DNA of 35,985 bases. It comes from Chitinophagales bacterium (GTDB lineage: Bacteria > Bacteroidota > Bacteroidia > Chitinophagales > JADJOU01). A program made the position numbers and the translations under genes. Of this stretch, positions 1 through 7,734 are shown piece by piece (the first letter of the stretch is position 1; each line of letters begins with the position of its first letter). The notes below the pieces were generated by a model, which was given only the letters and a program-made list of their open reading frames with translations, was not told the origin of the DNA and made no database searches. The DNA is taken from NCBI GenBank assembly GCA_025455685.1, contig JALOMB010000014.1, positions 1 through 35,985 on the forward strand, written 5' to 3'.

Positions 1-2
1 AA

Positions 3-284
3 GAAGAAAAAACAAAAGAGTTTTATCAGGAAATTCAAAGGGCTCTGTATAATTATCTTAGTGTCACACTCCAAATTAAAACAGCTGAGACATCTATCGA
101 CAATATCGTCATGCAACTAAATCAGATAGGCATATCCAATGAAATTCAACAAAATATTAAGGACGTCCTACAGGTATGCGACATGAGTCTATATGCTCAT
201 ATTTCCGATCCAAACTCTATGATTGACCTATACAACAAAGCAAACGAATCTATATTTTTAATTGAAAAGTCTAAAATCGTATGA
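3..284 (+). CDS. batD: BatD C-terminal fragment (5' end outside window)
   Basis: Only the last 93 codons are present; the reading frame is open from base 3 to the TGA at 282-284. The visible protein is helical and contains a YQEIQRALYNYLS stretch followed by a VLQVCDMSLYAH stretch, which matches the C-terminal cytoplasmic end of BatD proteins (there usually KAL..YL and CE.a.YAP). BatD is a large membrane protein of the Bat (Bacteroides aerotolerance) cluster, whose molecular role is still poorly understood. The stop overlaps the batE start in an ATGA arrangement, which is the expected batD-batE gene order and supports the assignment. Identification rests on the short tail and the neighbour, so it is good but not certain. 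Confidence 0.75.
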   Translation, partial: EEKTKEFYQEIQRALYNYLSVTLQIKTAETSIDNIVMQLNQIGISNEIQQNIKDVLQVCDMSLYAHISDPNSMIDLYNKANESIFLIEKSKIV

Positions 285-991
285 AGCAGCTAAGCTATAT
301 AGTTTTAGGATTAATTTTATCTTGGCATGTCCCTGAAGTGTTCGCTGCAAATCTAGATAGTTTGACTAAGCTAGGACAATATAATGAAGCAATTTCTCTG
401 ATCAAGAATGACCCTAACCTAGATATAGCAGATAAGTATTATAACTATGCTTTGGTTTTGCAGACTTCTAGACAAACTGCTCAAGCAAGGCTATATTTAC
501 TCAAAGCTATCAAAATAAAGCCTCACAATCAAAAATTCAAAGATAATTTAGACATCATCAATGCAAAATTAAAAATCGAATCAAACTCTGATTTCTTTTC
601 TAAGATAAAATCAGTCTTGTTTCATACCTTCAGTTTAGTGCATTTACGAGTTATAAGTCTCTGTATTGCTTTGGTATGGCTAATTAGTATTTTCATGAGA
701 AAGCATCCTAAGTTTTCTGTGCTCTATCGTTTCGAAGGGATCCTGCTTTTTTGTTTAGCGATTAGCTTGCTTTGGATGTGGGCGCAGATTTATCAAAGTA
801 AAGCCCGCAAAGCAATGATTCGCTATGATCAAATCATTAAAAAATCAACGCCTAAAGAAAAAGTGACGCAGCTATCTCAAACTCATTATAACATTGTGAC
901 CGTAATAGATTCATTAGATGATTTATACTTAGTGGAAACAGATGAACAGAAAAACTTCTGGACAGAAAAGAAGAATTTAGATTGGATATAA
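281..991 (+). CDS. batE: BatE, TPR membrane protein of the Bat operon
   Basis: 236 aa. An N-terminal signal peptide (residues 1-22, ending VFAA) is followed by two tetratricopeptide-like helical pairs (about 25-95, with GQYNEAISLIK and ARLYLLKAIKIKPHNQKFKDN stretches). Two transmembrane helices lie at about 118-137 and 149-168. The C-terminal 60 residues look like a degenerate SH3-type beta domain ending in a LDWI motif. This signal peptide-TPR-TM-TM-SH3 order is the known architecture of BatE. The ATG overlaps the batD stop by 4 bases, so the two genes are translationally coupled. BatE presumably acts with BatA-D at the inner membrane in stress tolerance; that function is known only from the family and is not shown by this sequence. 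Confidence 0.8.
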   Translation: MKQLSYIVLGLILSWHVPEVFAANLDSLTKLGQYNEAISLIKNDPNLDIADKYYNYALVLQTSRQTAQARLYLLKAIKIKPHNQKFKDNLDIINAKLKIESNSDFFSKIKSVLFHTFSLVHLRVISLCIALVWLISIFMRKHPKFSVLYRFEGILLFCLAISLLWMWAQIYQSKARKAMIRYDQIIKKSTPKEKVTQLSQTHYNIVTVIDSLDDLYLVETDEQKNFWTEKKNLDWI

Positions 992-1017
992 ATCCAATTT
1001 TTTTGCTTCAAATTGAT

Positions 1018-1025
1018 TATCTTTG
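1018..1025 (+). promoter_or_regulatory. Bacteroidota -7 box (TATCTTTG) for the holB operon
   Basis: TATCTTTG fits the Bacteroidota sigma-A -7 consensus TAnnTTTG exactly. It ends only 5 bases before the ATG at 1031, so transcription from it would begin at or next to the start codon. No well-placed TTG -33 element is visible. It lies in the 40-base gap after batE and would drive holB, ricT, gldH and the genes after them. Confidence 0.5.
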
Positions 1026-1030
1026 TGCCT

Positions 1031-2209
1031 ATGAAGAAGATAACATGGACAGATTTACAGCACCATGATAGGCATATAGAGGCTTTGAAGACTTTGAGTC
1101 TTCGAAAGAATATACATCACGCCCATCTTTTTTATGGTAAATCTGACCATCAAGTCCTGATGACGGCTTGGATTTTTATCATGACTCACTTGTGTCTCGC
1201 TGATTCTTCTGACGCTATAGCTAAACCCTGCTATAGTTGTGAAAGTTGTATGGCTATTCAAGGGTTTAATCCTCAAATCGTTCAATTTCTTTTACCTACT
1301 ACTGCCGATAAGAAAATGAATCATTTTCAGTATTTTAGGGAGTTGATAGAAGAAAAATCTTTATCTGTAAGCCTTGAAGATTATCGAAGTTATTTATCTA
1401 GTCATTTAGGTAAAAGTGGTACTGAAAAAATTAACTTAAAAATTCGTGCTGAGCAGCTCGCATCATTTTTTGATTTTATAGAAATGAGTAGCCTATCCAA
1501 CGGATTCAAAGTTCAATTTATTTGGATGGCAGAAATGCTCGAAGCAGAATCCAACAAAATTCTAAAAATTCTCGAAGAACCACCGGCCAAAACAATCTAT
1601 ATCCTCATAGCAGAGCGGATAGATAGATTATTGCCTACGATTATATCCCGATGTCAGCTTCATCAAATTCACAGTCCTGATCCTGACAAATTCATTAGGC
1701 TAGTTCCTAGTTCCTTGGAAAAAGAAGATATAAGGCAGTATTTTAAGCTTTTCGGTTCTAATCTATCTATCATGACTGATATAGCCTTACCTGCAGATAA
1801 AAGTTTGTGGATTTTGACTCAGAAATACTTGAGTGCTATTGCAAAATTTCAAAACAAAAATTTTCAAGAAGCCATAAAAGCAATGCAAATTATAAGTCAA
1901 ATTGATGCTTTAACTATAGATGAACAAAATAATATCCTACGCTATATGCTTGATTTCTTAGCTCATGTCCTAAAAATGAAATATGGTAAATTGTCTTTTG
2001 AAGAAAAACCGTATTTTAAAATTATAAATTTTTATTCTCTTCGCATAGAGTTAGATCAGATTGGGTATATGCGAGAAGTAATTGAAAAAACATATCAAAA
2101 TTTACAACAAAACGTAAATTCAAAAATAAGTTTTGTATATTTGTACGTCGAATTGGGTCAAAGCATGCTAAGGACTCTTTTCGAAGAAAAAATGAATAAA
2201 ATCGCATAA
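1031..2209 (+). CDS. holB: DNA polymerase III delta' subunit (HolB-like clamp-loader ATPase homologue)
   Basis: 392 aa from the ATG at 1031. A TTG start at 1013 would add six residues (MIIFVP), but it overlaps the promoter box, so 1031 is preferred. The fold is that of the clamp-loader AAA+ family. The P-loop region is degenerate (HLFYGKSDHQVL), as in delta' proteins. It is followed by a Cys4 zinc-module pattern with a final CYSCESC, then MLEAESNKILKILEEPP at about 175-195 and the SRC motif (ISRCQL) that supplies the arginine finger. Delta' belongs to the complex that loads the sliding clamp onto primed DNA. The segment between the zinc module and the EEPP motif carries a longer insertion (about 90-140) than in E. 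coli, which is common in Bacteroidota. The downstream ricT-gldH order is typical for the phylum. Confidence 0.85.
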   Translation: MKKITWTDLQHHDRHIEALKTLSLRKNIHHAHLFYGKSDHQVLMTAWIFIMTHLCLADSSDAIAKPCYSCESCMAIQGFNPQIVQFLLPTTADKKMNHFQYFRELIEEKSLSVSLEDYRSYLSSHLGKSGTEKINLKIRAEQLASFFDFIEMSSLSNGFKVQFIWMAEMLEAESNKILKILEEPPAKTIYILIAERIDRLLPTIISRCQLHQIHSPDPDKFIRLVPSSLEKEDIRQYFKLFGSNLSIMTDIALPADKSLWILTQKYLSAIAKFQNKNFQEAIKAMQIISQIDALTIDEQNNILRYMLDFLAHVLKMKYGKLSFEEKPYFKIINFYSLRIELDQIGYMREVIEKTYQNLQQNVNSKISFVYLYVELGQSMLRTLFEEKMNKIA

Positions 2210-2241
2210 TTATTAGTGGAAAAGTATAAAATTATAAGTAA

Positions 2242-3375
2242 ATGGGATGTGGAAGTTCATGTGGTTCAGGGGGCTGTAGTTCAGGGGGCTGCAATAAATT
2301 AAATGCTTTTGATTGGTTTAGTAATATAGACCAGAAAATTGAAGATAAGTTATGGGTCGAAGTTTCGTTTAAGGGTGGAAACAGAAAGGACTTCTTTTTG
2401 CATACACAAGATTTCTTTTTAGCGGACAAATCTATGGTCGTCGTAGAATCTGACAAAGGTTATGATATAGGTCAAGTAATGCTCAAGGGTTTCTTGGCTA
2501 AAGTTCAGGCTAAAAAAAAGAAAGCCAAAATTATAGAAGATGAAATGCCCAAAGTCCTTAGATTGGCTTCAGATGAAGAGCTCAAACAATTAGAAACCCT
2601 AAGAAAAAAAGAAGCACAAATGATGCTCGATGCACGAGTAATGGCTAAGAAACATCATTTAGACATGAAGTTTTCAGACGTAGAATATCAAGCAGATGGC
2701 AAAAAAGCAATATTTTATTTTATCGCTGATAATCGCGTCGATTTTAGAGAATTAATCAAAAGCTTCATCACGCATTTTCGAATAAAAATAGAGCTAAAAC
2801 AAATCTCTGCACGACAGGAAGCCGCTATAGTAGGAGGAATAGGTAGTTGCGGTCGAGAACTATGCTGTAGTTCCTGGCTGACGCAATTTAAAACCGTCAC
2901 AACGCAAGCAGCTCGATATCAGAATCTTTCTATTAATATGGATAAACTCTCTGGTCAATGTGGTAGGATGAAATGTTGTCTCAATTTCGAGCTTTCACAA
3001 TATATCGAAAGTTTCAAACAATTTCCAGAAAAATTTAATACTATCAAAACCGATTCAGGTTTTCTCGAACTGAGAAAAACGGAAATCCTGAAAAAACTCC
3101 TGTGGTTTCAATACAAAGAAGGCAAAGATAGAAATATGTACAAAATTTCACTTGAAAAAGCCTTGGAAATAGCTCAACTTATGAAATCAGGTCAAACAAT
3201 TCGTTCGATTACAGATTTTACTATCGCCGAAATAATAGATTTAGAAAAAGAAGACCCACAAGAAGACCTCGTAGGACAAGTATCTTTGAGTATGCTCGAA
3301 GATAAGAAAACTTCTTCCTCTAAACGAAAAAAGAAAAAGAAAAAGCCAAACAATCCTAAAAACGATGCGCCTTAA
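2242..3375 (+). CDS. ricT: PSP1 domain protein, RicT/YaaT-like
   Basis: 377 aa. The N-terminus is a Gly-Cys-rich tail (MGCGSSCGSGGC, then SSGGCNKLNAFDWF) that is characteristic of Bacteroidota members. The PSP1 domain follows at about 45-270 and carries two paired cysteine motifs, GSCGRELCC near 207 and GQCGRMKCC near 246. In Bacillus subtilis, RicT works with RicA and RicF as an Fe-S-bearing complex needed for RNA maturation by RNase Y. These cysteines are the expected cluster ligands. Whether RicA/RicF partners exist in this organism cannot be seen here. The C-terminus ends in a lysine-rich tail (KRKKKKKKP) that could bind nucleic acid. The stop overlaps the start of gldH by 11 bases, so the genes are in one operon. 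Confidence 0.85.
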   Translation: MGCGSSCGSGGCSSGGCNKLNAFDWFSNIDQKIEDKLWVEVSFKGGNRKDFFLHTQDFFLADKSMVVVESDKGYDIGQVMLKGFLAKVQAKKKKAKIIEDEMPKVLRLASDEELKQLETLRKKEAQMMLDARVMAKKHHLDMKFSDVEYQADGKKAIFYFIADNRVDFRELIKSFITHFRIKIELKQISARQEAAIVGGIGSCGRELCCSSWLTQFKTVTTQAARYQNLSINMDKLSGQCGRMKCCLNFELSQYIESFKQFPEKFNTIKTDSGFLELRKTEILKKLLWFQYKEGKDRNMYKISLEKALEIAQLMKSGQTIRSITDFTIAEIIDLEKEDPQEDLVGQVSLSMLEDKKTSSSKRKKKKKKPNNPKNDAP

Positions 3376-3856
3376 ATTGCTCATTTTGCTTTATAGCTCT
3401 ATCATGCTCATCTCTGGATGTGATCGAATAGAGATTCTCGATAAGCTAGTTCCTATTAAAAACATGTCTTGGAATATTCAAGATACCTTGGTCTATGATT
3501 TTGAAATAAAAAACACCGATCTAAAATATGATATGTATCTCATGGTAAGACATCGAGATATTTATGAATTCCAAAATTTATATATCAAAACACTTACTAA
3601 AAATCCAGATTTATCTATATCTGCTCAGACTATTTCATGCAATCTCTGCGATGATATGGGTTCCTGGAATGGTCAATGTATTGGAGATGTATGTTTTGTG
3701 AGCTTCAAGCTCAATAATCGAATTAAATTCCTCCAAAAAGGAATTTATCAAATCAAGCTAGTTCAAGAAATGAGATTAACCTCAGTTAAAGGCATCATGG
3801 ATATAGGTTTGAAAATCACCCAATCACCTGAAATAAGTTCAAATGAACAGAATTAA
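3365..3856 (+). CDS. gldH: Gliding motility lipoprotein GldH
   Basis: 163 aa lipoprotein. The signal sequence ends in a lipobox (LISGC, Cys19). The body has the GldH pattern of W-ixDTLVYDFEIKNTDLKYDMYLMVRHRDIYEFQNLY near residues 38-72, a GSWNGQCIGD stretch near 112, and a C-terminal QKGIYQIKLVQEMR segment. GldH is an inner-face lipoprotein required for gliding in Flavobacterium johnsoniae and is widespread in Bacteroidota that carry the Gld/type IX secretion machinery. Its position directly after the PSP1 gene is the usual one. Here it is followed by an unknown lipoprotein and a sigma factor instead of the penicillin-binding protein gene often found there. Its presence agrees with the T9SS cargo proteins elsewhere in the window. 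Confidence 0.85.
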   Translation: MRLKLLILLYSSIMLISGCDRIEILDKLVPIKNMSWNIQDTLVYDFEIKNTDLKYDMYLMVRHRDIYEFQNLYIKTLTKNPDLSISAQTISCNLCDDMGSWNGQCIGDVCFVSFKLNNRIKFLQKGIYQIKLVQEMRLTSVKGIMDIGLKITQSPEISSNEQN

Positions 3857-4328
3857 CGCATTACTTTTTTTAGGGCTCTTCACTATATGCTCCTGTCAGT
3901 ATGATGATAACCCTAAATCATATTCAAATAAGGTTCATTCTGGTATCGTGCCTAGTTATTTCAAAGAAGACTTAGCGCTAATGCCTGAGGCTATAGCTAG
4001 TTATGCCAACCGATATAGATGTTTTTATTTCGTTACCTTTCTCGACACTGTTTCTGTTGATTCTGTAATACATAAGAATAGCAATCGAATACTACAGACA
4101 TTAGACAGTGCTAGAATTCATATTGATTCTACTAATTTTCGTATAGATATACAAGGAAATTATAAAGAAACGCAAGAGAAATTATATTATAAATCTAAAA
4201 TTTTTCCTACGTCACAAGCCAATATATTCTTAATTGCGACCACCTGGGTCAAGGATAAAAAACGCTTTGAAACCTATGCGAATCAAATGGATTCACTTTT
4301 GATTACCATTAAACTCCATAAGCCATGA
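3843..4328 (+). CDS. Unknown lipoprotein in the gldH operon
   Basis: 161 aa. A signal peptide runs to a lipobox-like LFTICSC, with Cys17 or Cys19 as the lipidation site, so this is a predicted lipoprotein. The mature part is mixed alpha/beta, with a VTFLDTVSVDSVIHK stretch, a helical segment with repeated aspartates, and a NIFLIATTWVKDKKRFETYANQMDSLLITIKL end. The end resembles the small lipoproteins that monitor fluctuating metal or stress signals only in general shape. No family is recognised. The gene overlaps gldH by 14 bases and the next sigma-factor gene by 4 bases, so it is clearly part of the operon. A role in the envelope is inferred only from the lipobox and the neighbours. Confidence 0.75.
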   Translation: MNRINALLFLGLFTICSCQYDDNPKSYSNKVHSGIVPSYFKEDLALMPEAIASYANRYRCFYFVTFLDTVSVDSVIHKNSNRILQTLDSARIHIDSTNFRIDIQGNYKETQEKLYYKSKIFPTSQANIFLIATTWVKDKKRFETYANQMDSLLITIKLHKP

Positions 4329-4894
4329 AAATCATCATAACTGACGATGAAATTATCGACTTAGTTATAGATCCTCATACACAAGAAAAAGGATTTAGAT
4401 TACTGATCAATCAATTCAAGGAAAAAGTTTATTACCAAATCAAAAGATTAATTATTCATCATGATGATGTCGATGAAGTCTTACAAATAGTCTGGATCAA
4501 GGTATGGCAGAATCTACATGCTTTCAAAAGAGAATCATCCTTGAGCACATGGATTTATCGCATAGCCTATAATGAATCTATTACTTATATTCAGAACCAA
4601 AAAAAGAAAAAAATCGCAGACTGGGAAACCGTTGCACCAGCTTTGGAAGAAAACATTTCGTCTAATGATTTCGAAGAAGACGAAATCAAAGGTTATTCTA
4701 AATCAGAAATTCTAAGAACAATTGAAAAAGCTATCGATTCCTTGCCTGAAAAACAAAAATATATTTTTCAACTGCGCTATTTCGAAGAGCTTCCTTATGC
4801 TGAAATAGCCAAAATTACTGGAACTACAGAAGGAGCCCTAAAAGCCTCCTATCATCATGCTGTCAAAAAAATTGAAGCAAAATTTAAAGATTAA
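4325..4894 (+). CDS. ECF-type RNA polymerase sigma factor
   Basis: 189 aa. Region 2 (residues about 28-95) shows the DDVDEVLQIVWIKVWQNL core-binding helix and the STWIYRIAYNESITYIQ promoter-melting segment. Region 4 (about 137-187) has SLPEKQKYIFQLRYFEELPY followed by the helix-turn-helix AEIAKITGTTEGALKASYHHA. This is the two-domain layout of an extracytoplasmic-function sigma-70 factor; region 3 is absent. The ATG overlaps the preceding lipoprotein stop (ATGA). Directly downstream is a broken gene for a single-pass membrane protein (4966-5305) that occupies the place of an anti-sigma or regulatory partner. The regulon is unknown. Co-transcription with gldH would tie it to the surface/motility apparatus, but this is inference. 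Confidence 0.9.
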   Translation: MKIIITDDEIIDLVIDPHTQEKGFRLLINQFKEKVYYQIKRLIIHHDDVDEVLQIVWIKVWQNLHAFKRESSLSTWIYRIAYNESITYIQNQKKKKIADWETVAPALEENISSNDFEEDEIKGYSKSEILRTIEKAIDSLPEKQKYIFQLRYFEELPYAEIAKITGTTEGALKASYHHAVKKIEAKFKD

Positions 4895-4965
4895 CTAAAC
4901 CTTTTTGATCAAATTTTACTCTAAAATGAAGAACGACATTCAAGCAATTTATAAATCTTAATGAT

Positions 4966-5305
4966 ATGAATAATTTATCTACTAATGAACCAAAAACTAT
5001 CTTGGATTTAATTGAAAAATCTGAGCTTCATCTAGATTCAGATACCCCTAAGCAATATTTCGATTATATGGAAGATAGAGTCATGAATCAAATCAGATCG
5101 CATCAAAATAGCGCTCAACCTTCGATCAACAAACTTCCTTGGTATCTTACTGCTGCAGCTAGTATTAGTCTCATAGTCCAAAGAAATTAAGACTACTTCA
5201 GTAATTTATACCAAGGCCGATAAGTTAAAACCAAACGCTAAAGAAGCCGTTAATGATGCGCTTGACTATTTAATGGATATCGAAGAAGAACTAGAAAAAA
5301 ACTAA
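4966..5305 (+). pseudogene. Frameshifted small membrane protein, probable sigma-factor partner
   Basis: The ATG at 4966 opens a frame that encodes a soluble N-terminus (LDLIEKSELHLDSDTPKQYF, then DYMEDRVMNQI), then a short hydrophobic segment (WYLTAAASISLIV), and then hits TAA at 5188. A different frame (+1 relative to the first, from about 5177) continues with KEIKTTSVIYTKADKLKPNA and ends LDYLMDIEEELEKN at the TAA at 5303-5305. Removing one base near 5177-5182 joins the two into a protein of about 113 aa. The pattern (PxxYFDxxEDRVMxxI, a Trp-Tyr-led membrane helix, an acidic tail) is what sits behind ECF sigma genes in many Bacteroidota. The membrane helix is unusually short, so material may also have been deleted. 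A sequencing error cannot be excluded. Confidence 0.6.
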
Positions 5306-5438
5306 GCCTATCTTAAAGCTCCTCAATTTCCTTTTTGGAACCCTAAAAAAAACCAAAAGAAGCGTACGACGAACTCATACTCGTAGAAGAAAACGAATCT
5401 ATGAACCAATAGATTTAAAATCACTCAATCAAATTTAC

Positions 5439-5924
5439 TTGTGGGAAGTCCCTTATAATCTAATATGGACTTATGATAGCTCTGTATCTCAGCCTAAAAT
5501 AAAACTACAAGGCAATGAAATTAATATCACTTTAAACAATACTAAGTTTAAGCTCGATAAAGTCTTCGCTGCTAAGTGGACTAGAGTACTCAAACTAATC
5601 ATTTACGACAGGCTAGCGCTAAGAGTTCAAGAAATAAATGCTTTGACGGTAAAACAACCCATAGAAAAAATAGCGCTAAAAAACAATTTTTCAAAATGGG
5701 GTAGTTGCTCTGGTCAGAAACTCTCCTTTTCTCTTATGTTATTCTTTTGCTCTTCTGCTCAAATCGACTACGTCATCGTTCACGAACTTTGTCATTTAGT
5801 CCATAAAAATCATTCAACTTCCTTTTGGAAATTATTAGGGAGTTTTATCCCTAAATACAGAGAAATTGACCAAAGTTTGAAGTTCAAAAGTTATAAAATC
5901 GGAGCTTTGCTCAAATTTGAATAA
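5439..5924 (+). CDS. YgjP/SprT-like M48-type metallopeptidase domain protein, uncertain N-terminus
   Basis: 161 aa from a TTG at 5439, the only near-canonical start in frame. The same frame is open upstream to a TAG at 5292-5294 and reads plausibly (FLFGTLKKTKRSV, then RRRKRIYEPIDLKSLNQIY), so the true protein may start earlier or be joined by a frameshift. The catalytic block is intact: KWGSCS near 88-93, then DYVIVHELCHLVHKNHSTSF with the zinc-binding HELCH and the third ligand in NHS, then W. This is the signature of the YgjP-like (WssP/DUF45) metallopeptidase domain family. The usual basic N-terminal beta segment is missing or degraded. Substrate is unknown. It lies next to the frameshifted gene, so the entire 4.97-5.9 kb segment deserves caution. 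Confidence 0.7.
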   Translation: MWEVPYNLIWTYDSSVSQPKIKLQGNEINITLNNTKFKLDKVFAAKWTRVLKLIIYDRLALRVQEINALTVKQPIEKIALKNNFSKWGSCSGQKLSFSLMLFFCSSAQIDYVIVHELCHLVHKNHSTSFWKLLGSFIPKYREIDQSLKFKSYKIGALLKFE

Positions 5925-6017
5925 CTTGCCTTGAATGATAAATTTAAGATTAAAGAAAATATATCCTTTTCTTCTGAGTAATCGAGGTATTAAAATTTAT
6001 CTCAAGCTAAGTTTGTA

Positions 6018-6560
6018 TTACTTAAAACTCTTATCAATTAATTTAATGATATCCGAGGTGACATTAGCTTTAGGATCGATATATGCTAAGTTTTTGATCA
6101 TGGTCTCGAGCTTATAGAGTACTTCGATTTTATTTTCTTTGCAGTATTTAGCTACTAAATCATTGACTTTATTGAGCAAACCACCCATTTTATTTAGGTA
6201 AATGCTTTCATATTCTTCTTCTTTTAACTTGACTTGTTTGTCGATTAGTTTTGCTTCTTCAAGCAAAAGATCCCATTTTTTCTTTTCTTTTTCTTGTAAT
6301 AAGCTTGGAATACTACTAACTTGGACATCTTTAGGAATTTTATTTTCATTCAAAAACAAATCTACTTTTTTATTAAGGTTTTCCCTTAGGATTTTAATCT
6401 CGCTTTCATATCCTTTTTTGATAGAATCAATTTCTCTTTGTGCTCTTGAATAACCAGGAGTGGCTTTTAGCAATAGTTCCTCATCTAGAAATGCTGTGCG
6501 CTGTGCTAAAACATTGCTCAGAATGAAAAAAGACAAAAAAGAAATCAAAATTCGGGTCAT
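6018..6560 (-). CDS. OmpH/Skp-family periplasmic chaperone
   Basis: 180 aa. A signal peptide (residues 1-19, ending NVLA before QRTAFLDEE) is followed by a long charged coiled-coil core from about 35 to 150 (repeated E, K and L, for example QREIDSIKKGYESEIKILRE), and a short conserved end with VLYKLETMIKNLAYIDPKAN and VTSDIIKLID. That is the Skp/OmpH layout: a small beta core from the N- and C-terminal ends and two long tentacle helices. Skp chaperones hold unfolded outer-membrane proteins in the periplasm. The gene follows two tail-fibre-like secreted proteins (19-base gap) and is transcribed with them, suggesting a dedicated role for their passage or trimer folding; this is inference. The family call is firm. 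Confidence 0.85.
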   Translation of the reverse strand: MTRILISFLSFFILSNVLAQRTAFLDEELLLKATPGYSRAQREIDSIKKGYESEIKILRENLNKKVDLFLNENKIPKDVQVSSIPSLLQEKEKKKWDLLLEEAKLIDKQVKLKEEEYESIYLNKMGGLLNKVNDLVAKYCKENKIEVLYKLETMIKNLAYIDPKANVTSDIIKLIDKSFK

Positions 6561-6579
6561 AGGTTATAAATTTAATAAA

Positions 6580-7722
6580 TTAATCTCCTAAATACATATA
6601 AACATTGAAGTTTAATGTCATAGGTTTAATATTTAAGGGTTGTTGTGGACCTGAATTTAACCTCAAAGTACCTGATATACTGTGATTATGCTCTCCACGA
6701 ACATCTGACCATAGATTTCCGATATCTACTAGATGGTTGTGATTTCCTGCAAATCCCGTATTTCTTTTCTGAGCTCCTGTTCTAGCAGGCCCTCCTGCTT
6801 GAATTAAAACCCAACCTACATAGCCACAACATCCATCATCCCAATAAGTATGATTATGGTTTCCATTAATACTAGTATTCCTATTTGTCGATGGAATATA
6901 ATGATTATGATTCCCTGTAAGATTTGAAGTTGCATTAATGCTAAAAGCATTGGTAGGTAAATTATTATTTTGAATCAAGAGCTCATCTGAACCCTTGAAC
7001 GTACCTAAGGGCTGACCATTCTGTGAAAAAATCACATCTGTAGCATTAGGTATATTATTGCCTATGCCTATTACATTAGCCTGAACTTGCTGCGTAGCGG
7101 TTAAAAGACTTTTTGCTCTACCGTCGAGTTTTATCCAGCCTTCGTGATCTGAAGTAAGATAACTGTATTTAATATCTCCAAAAACAGGAATATAAGGATC
7201 TGTCCAGTTTGGTGCTGAGATATTTCCTTGACTAGTCAGCACTTGTCCATAGTTACCGGGATCATTATTGGGCAAAAGCATATTCTTGAAGACAATATTT
7301 CCATTGACATCCAAGCGCTGCAATGGGGTATTGGTGCCTATTCCGACTCTATCATTGAGACCATCGACACTAAAAGTAGATACATCTAAACTAAACATAT
7401 CGACACCACTGCCTTGAAACTGGAGTTTATGTGCTGCATTAGTAATCCTTATCTCTGTTTCTCGATTTAAGCCCCCTTCTAAATCTAATCTATTAAACGT
7501 ATCATTTAAGGTAATTCCGTTAGCTCCTTCTGTAGCATCTTTTAGCCCTTGTCCCCAAAAAGCATTTCCTTTATCATCTACACGTAATGTCTTATATAAT
7601 CCAGCTCCTGGGGTAATCATAATAGAATCTATCCAATGTCTCTGTGCTATCGTTTCGAGAGGGATTGCAAAACACACTCCTAGATAAGCCAAAATTGAAA
7701 AAGAAAGAAGTTTAGAACTCAT
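6580..7722 (-). CDS. Secreted tail-collar/fibre-tip-like protein, downstream paralogue
   Basis: 380 aa from the ATG at 7722 (a TTG at 7725 adds one residue). A signal peptide ends at about 27 (ETIA before QRHW). The next third is head-repeat material including RVGIGTNTPLQRLDVNGNI near 126-144. A collar-type segment follows (FGDIKYSYLTSDHEGWIKLDG near 182-202), then four His-Asn-His sites in GNHNH or GEHNH contexts between about 271 and 348, around a YWDDGCCGYVGW block, and the end FNVYMYLGD. That end and the HxH spacing recall the phage tail-collar/tip domains, where HxH motifs bind metal in a trimer. It is a clear paralogue of the gene at 7735-8886, which lies 12 bases upstream. The gene is host chromosomal in context: no other phage genes are near. 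Its ligand is unknown. Confidence 0.75.
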   Translation of the reverse strand: MSSKLLSFSILAYLGVCFAIPLETIAQRHWIDSIMITPGAGLYKTLRVDDKGNAFWGQGLKDATEGANGITLNDTFNRLDLEGGLNRETEIRITNAAHKLQFQGSGVDMFSLDVSTFSVDGLNDRVGIGTNTPLQRLDVNGNIVFKNMLLPNNDPGNYGQVLTSQGNISAPNWTDPYIPVFGDIKYSYLTSDHEGWIKLDGRAKSLLTATQQVQANVIGIGNNIPNATDVIFSQNGQPLGTFKGSDELLIQNNNLPTNAFSINATSNLTGNHNHYIPSTNRNTSINGNHNHTYWDDGCCGYVGWVLIQAGGPARTGAQKRNTGFAGNHNHLVDIGNLWSDVRGEHNHSISGTLRLNSGPQQPLNIKPMTLNFNVYMYLGD

Positions 7723-7734
7723 CAATACTTATAG

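Noticed and set aside
4926-4962. Tiny ORF (about 11 codons) between the sigma factor and the membrane protein
   Set aside because: Too short and lacking any support; the AT-rich stretch before it could hold a sigma-dependent promoter, but no consensus could be verified.
5960-6010. Possible terminator hairpin between the peptidase and Skp-like genes
   Set aside because: The best stem is about 6 bp with a G-U pair and has no T run, so it is too weak to call.
5935-6117. Plus-strand 60-aa reading frame between the peptidase and the Skp-like gene
   Set aside because: Half of it overlaps the 3' part of the well-supported Skp-like gene on the other strand, it has no motif and no ribosome-binding context; it is a shadow.
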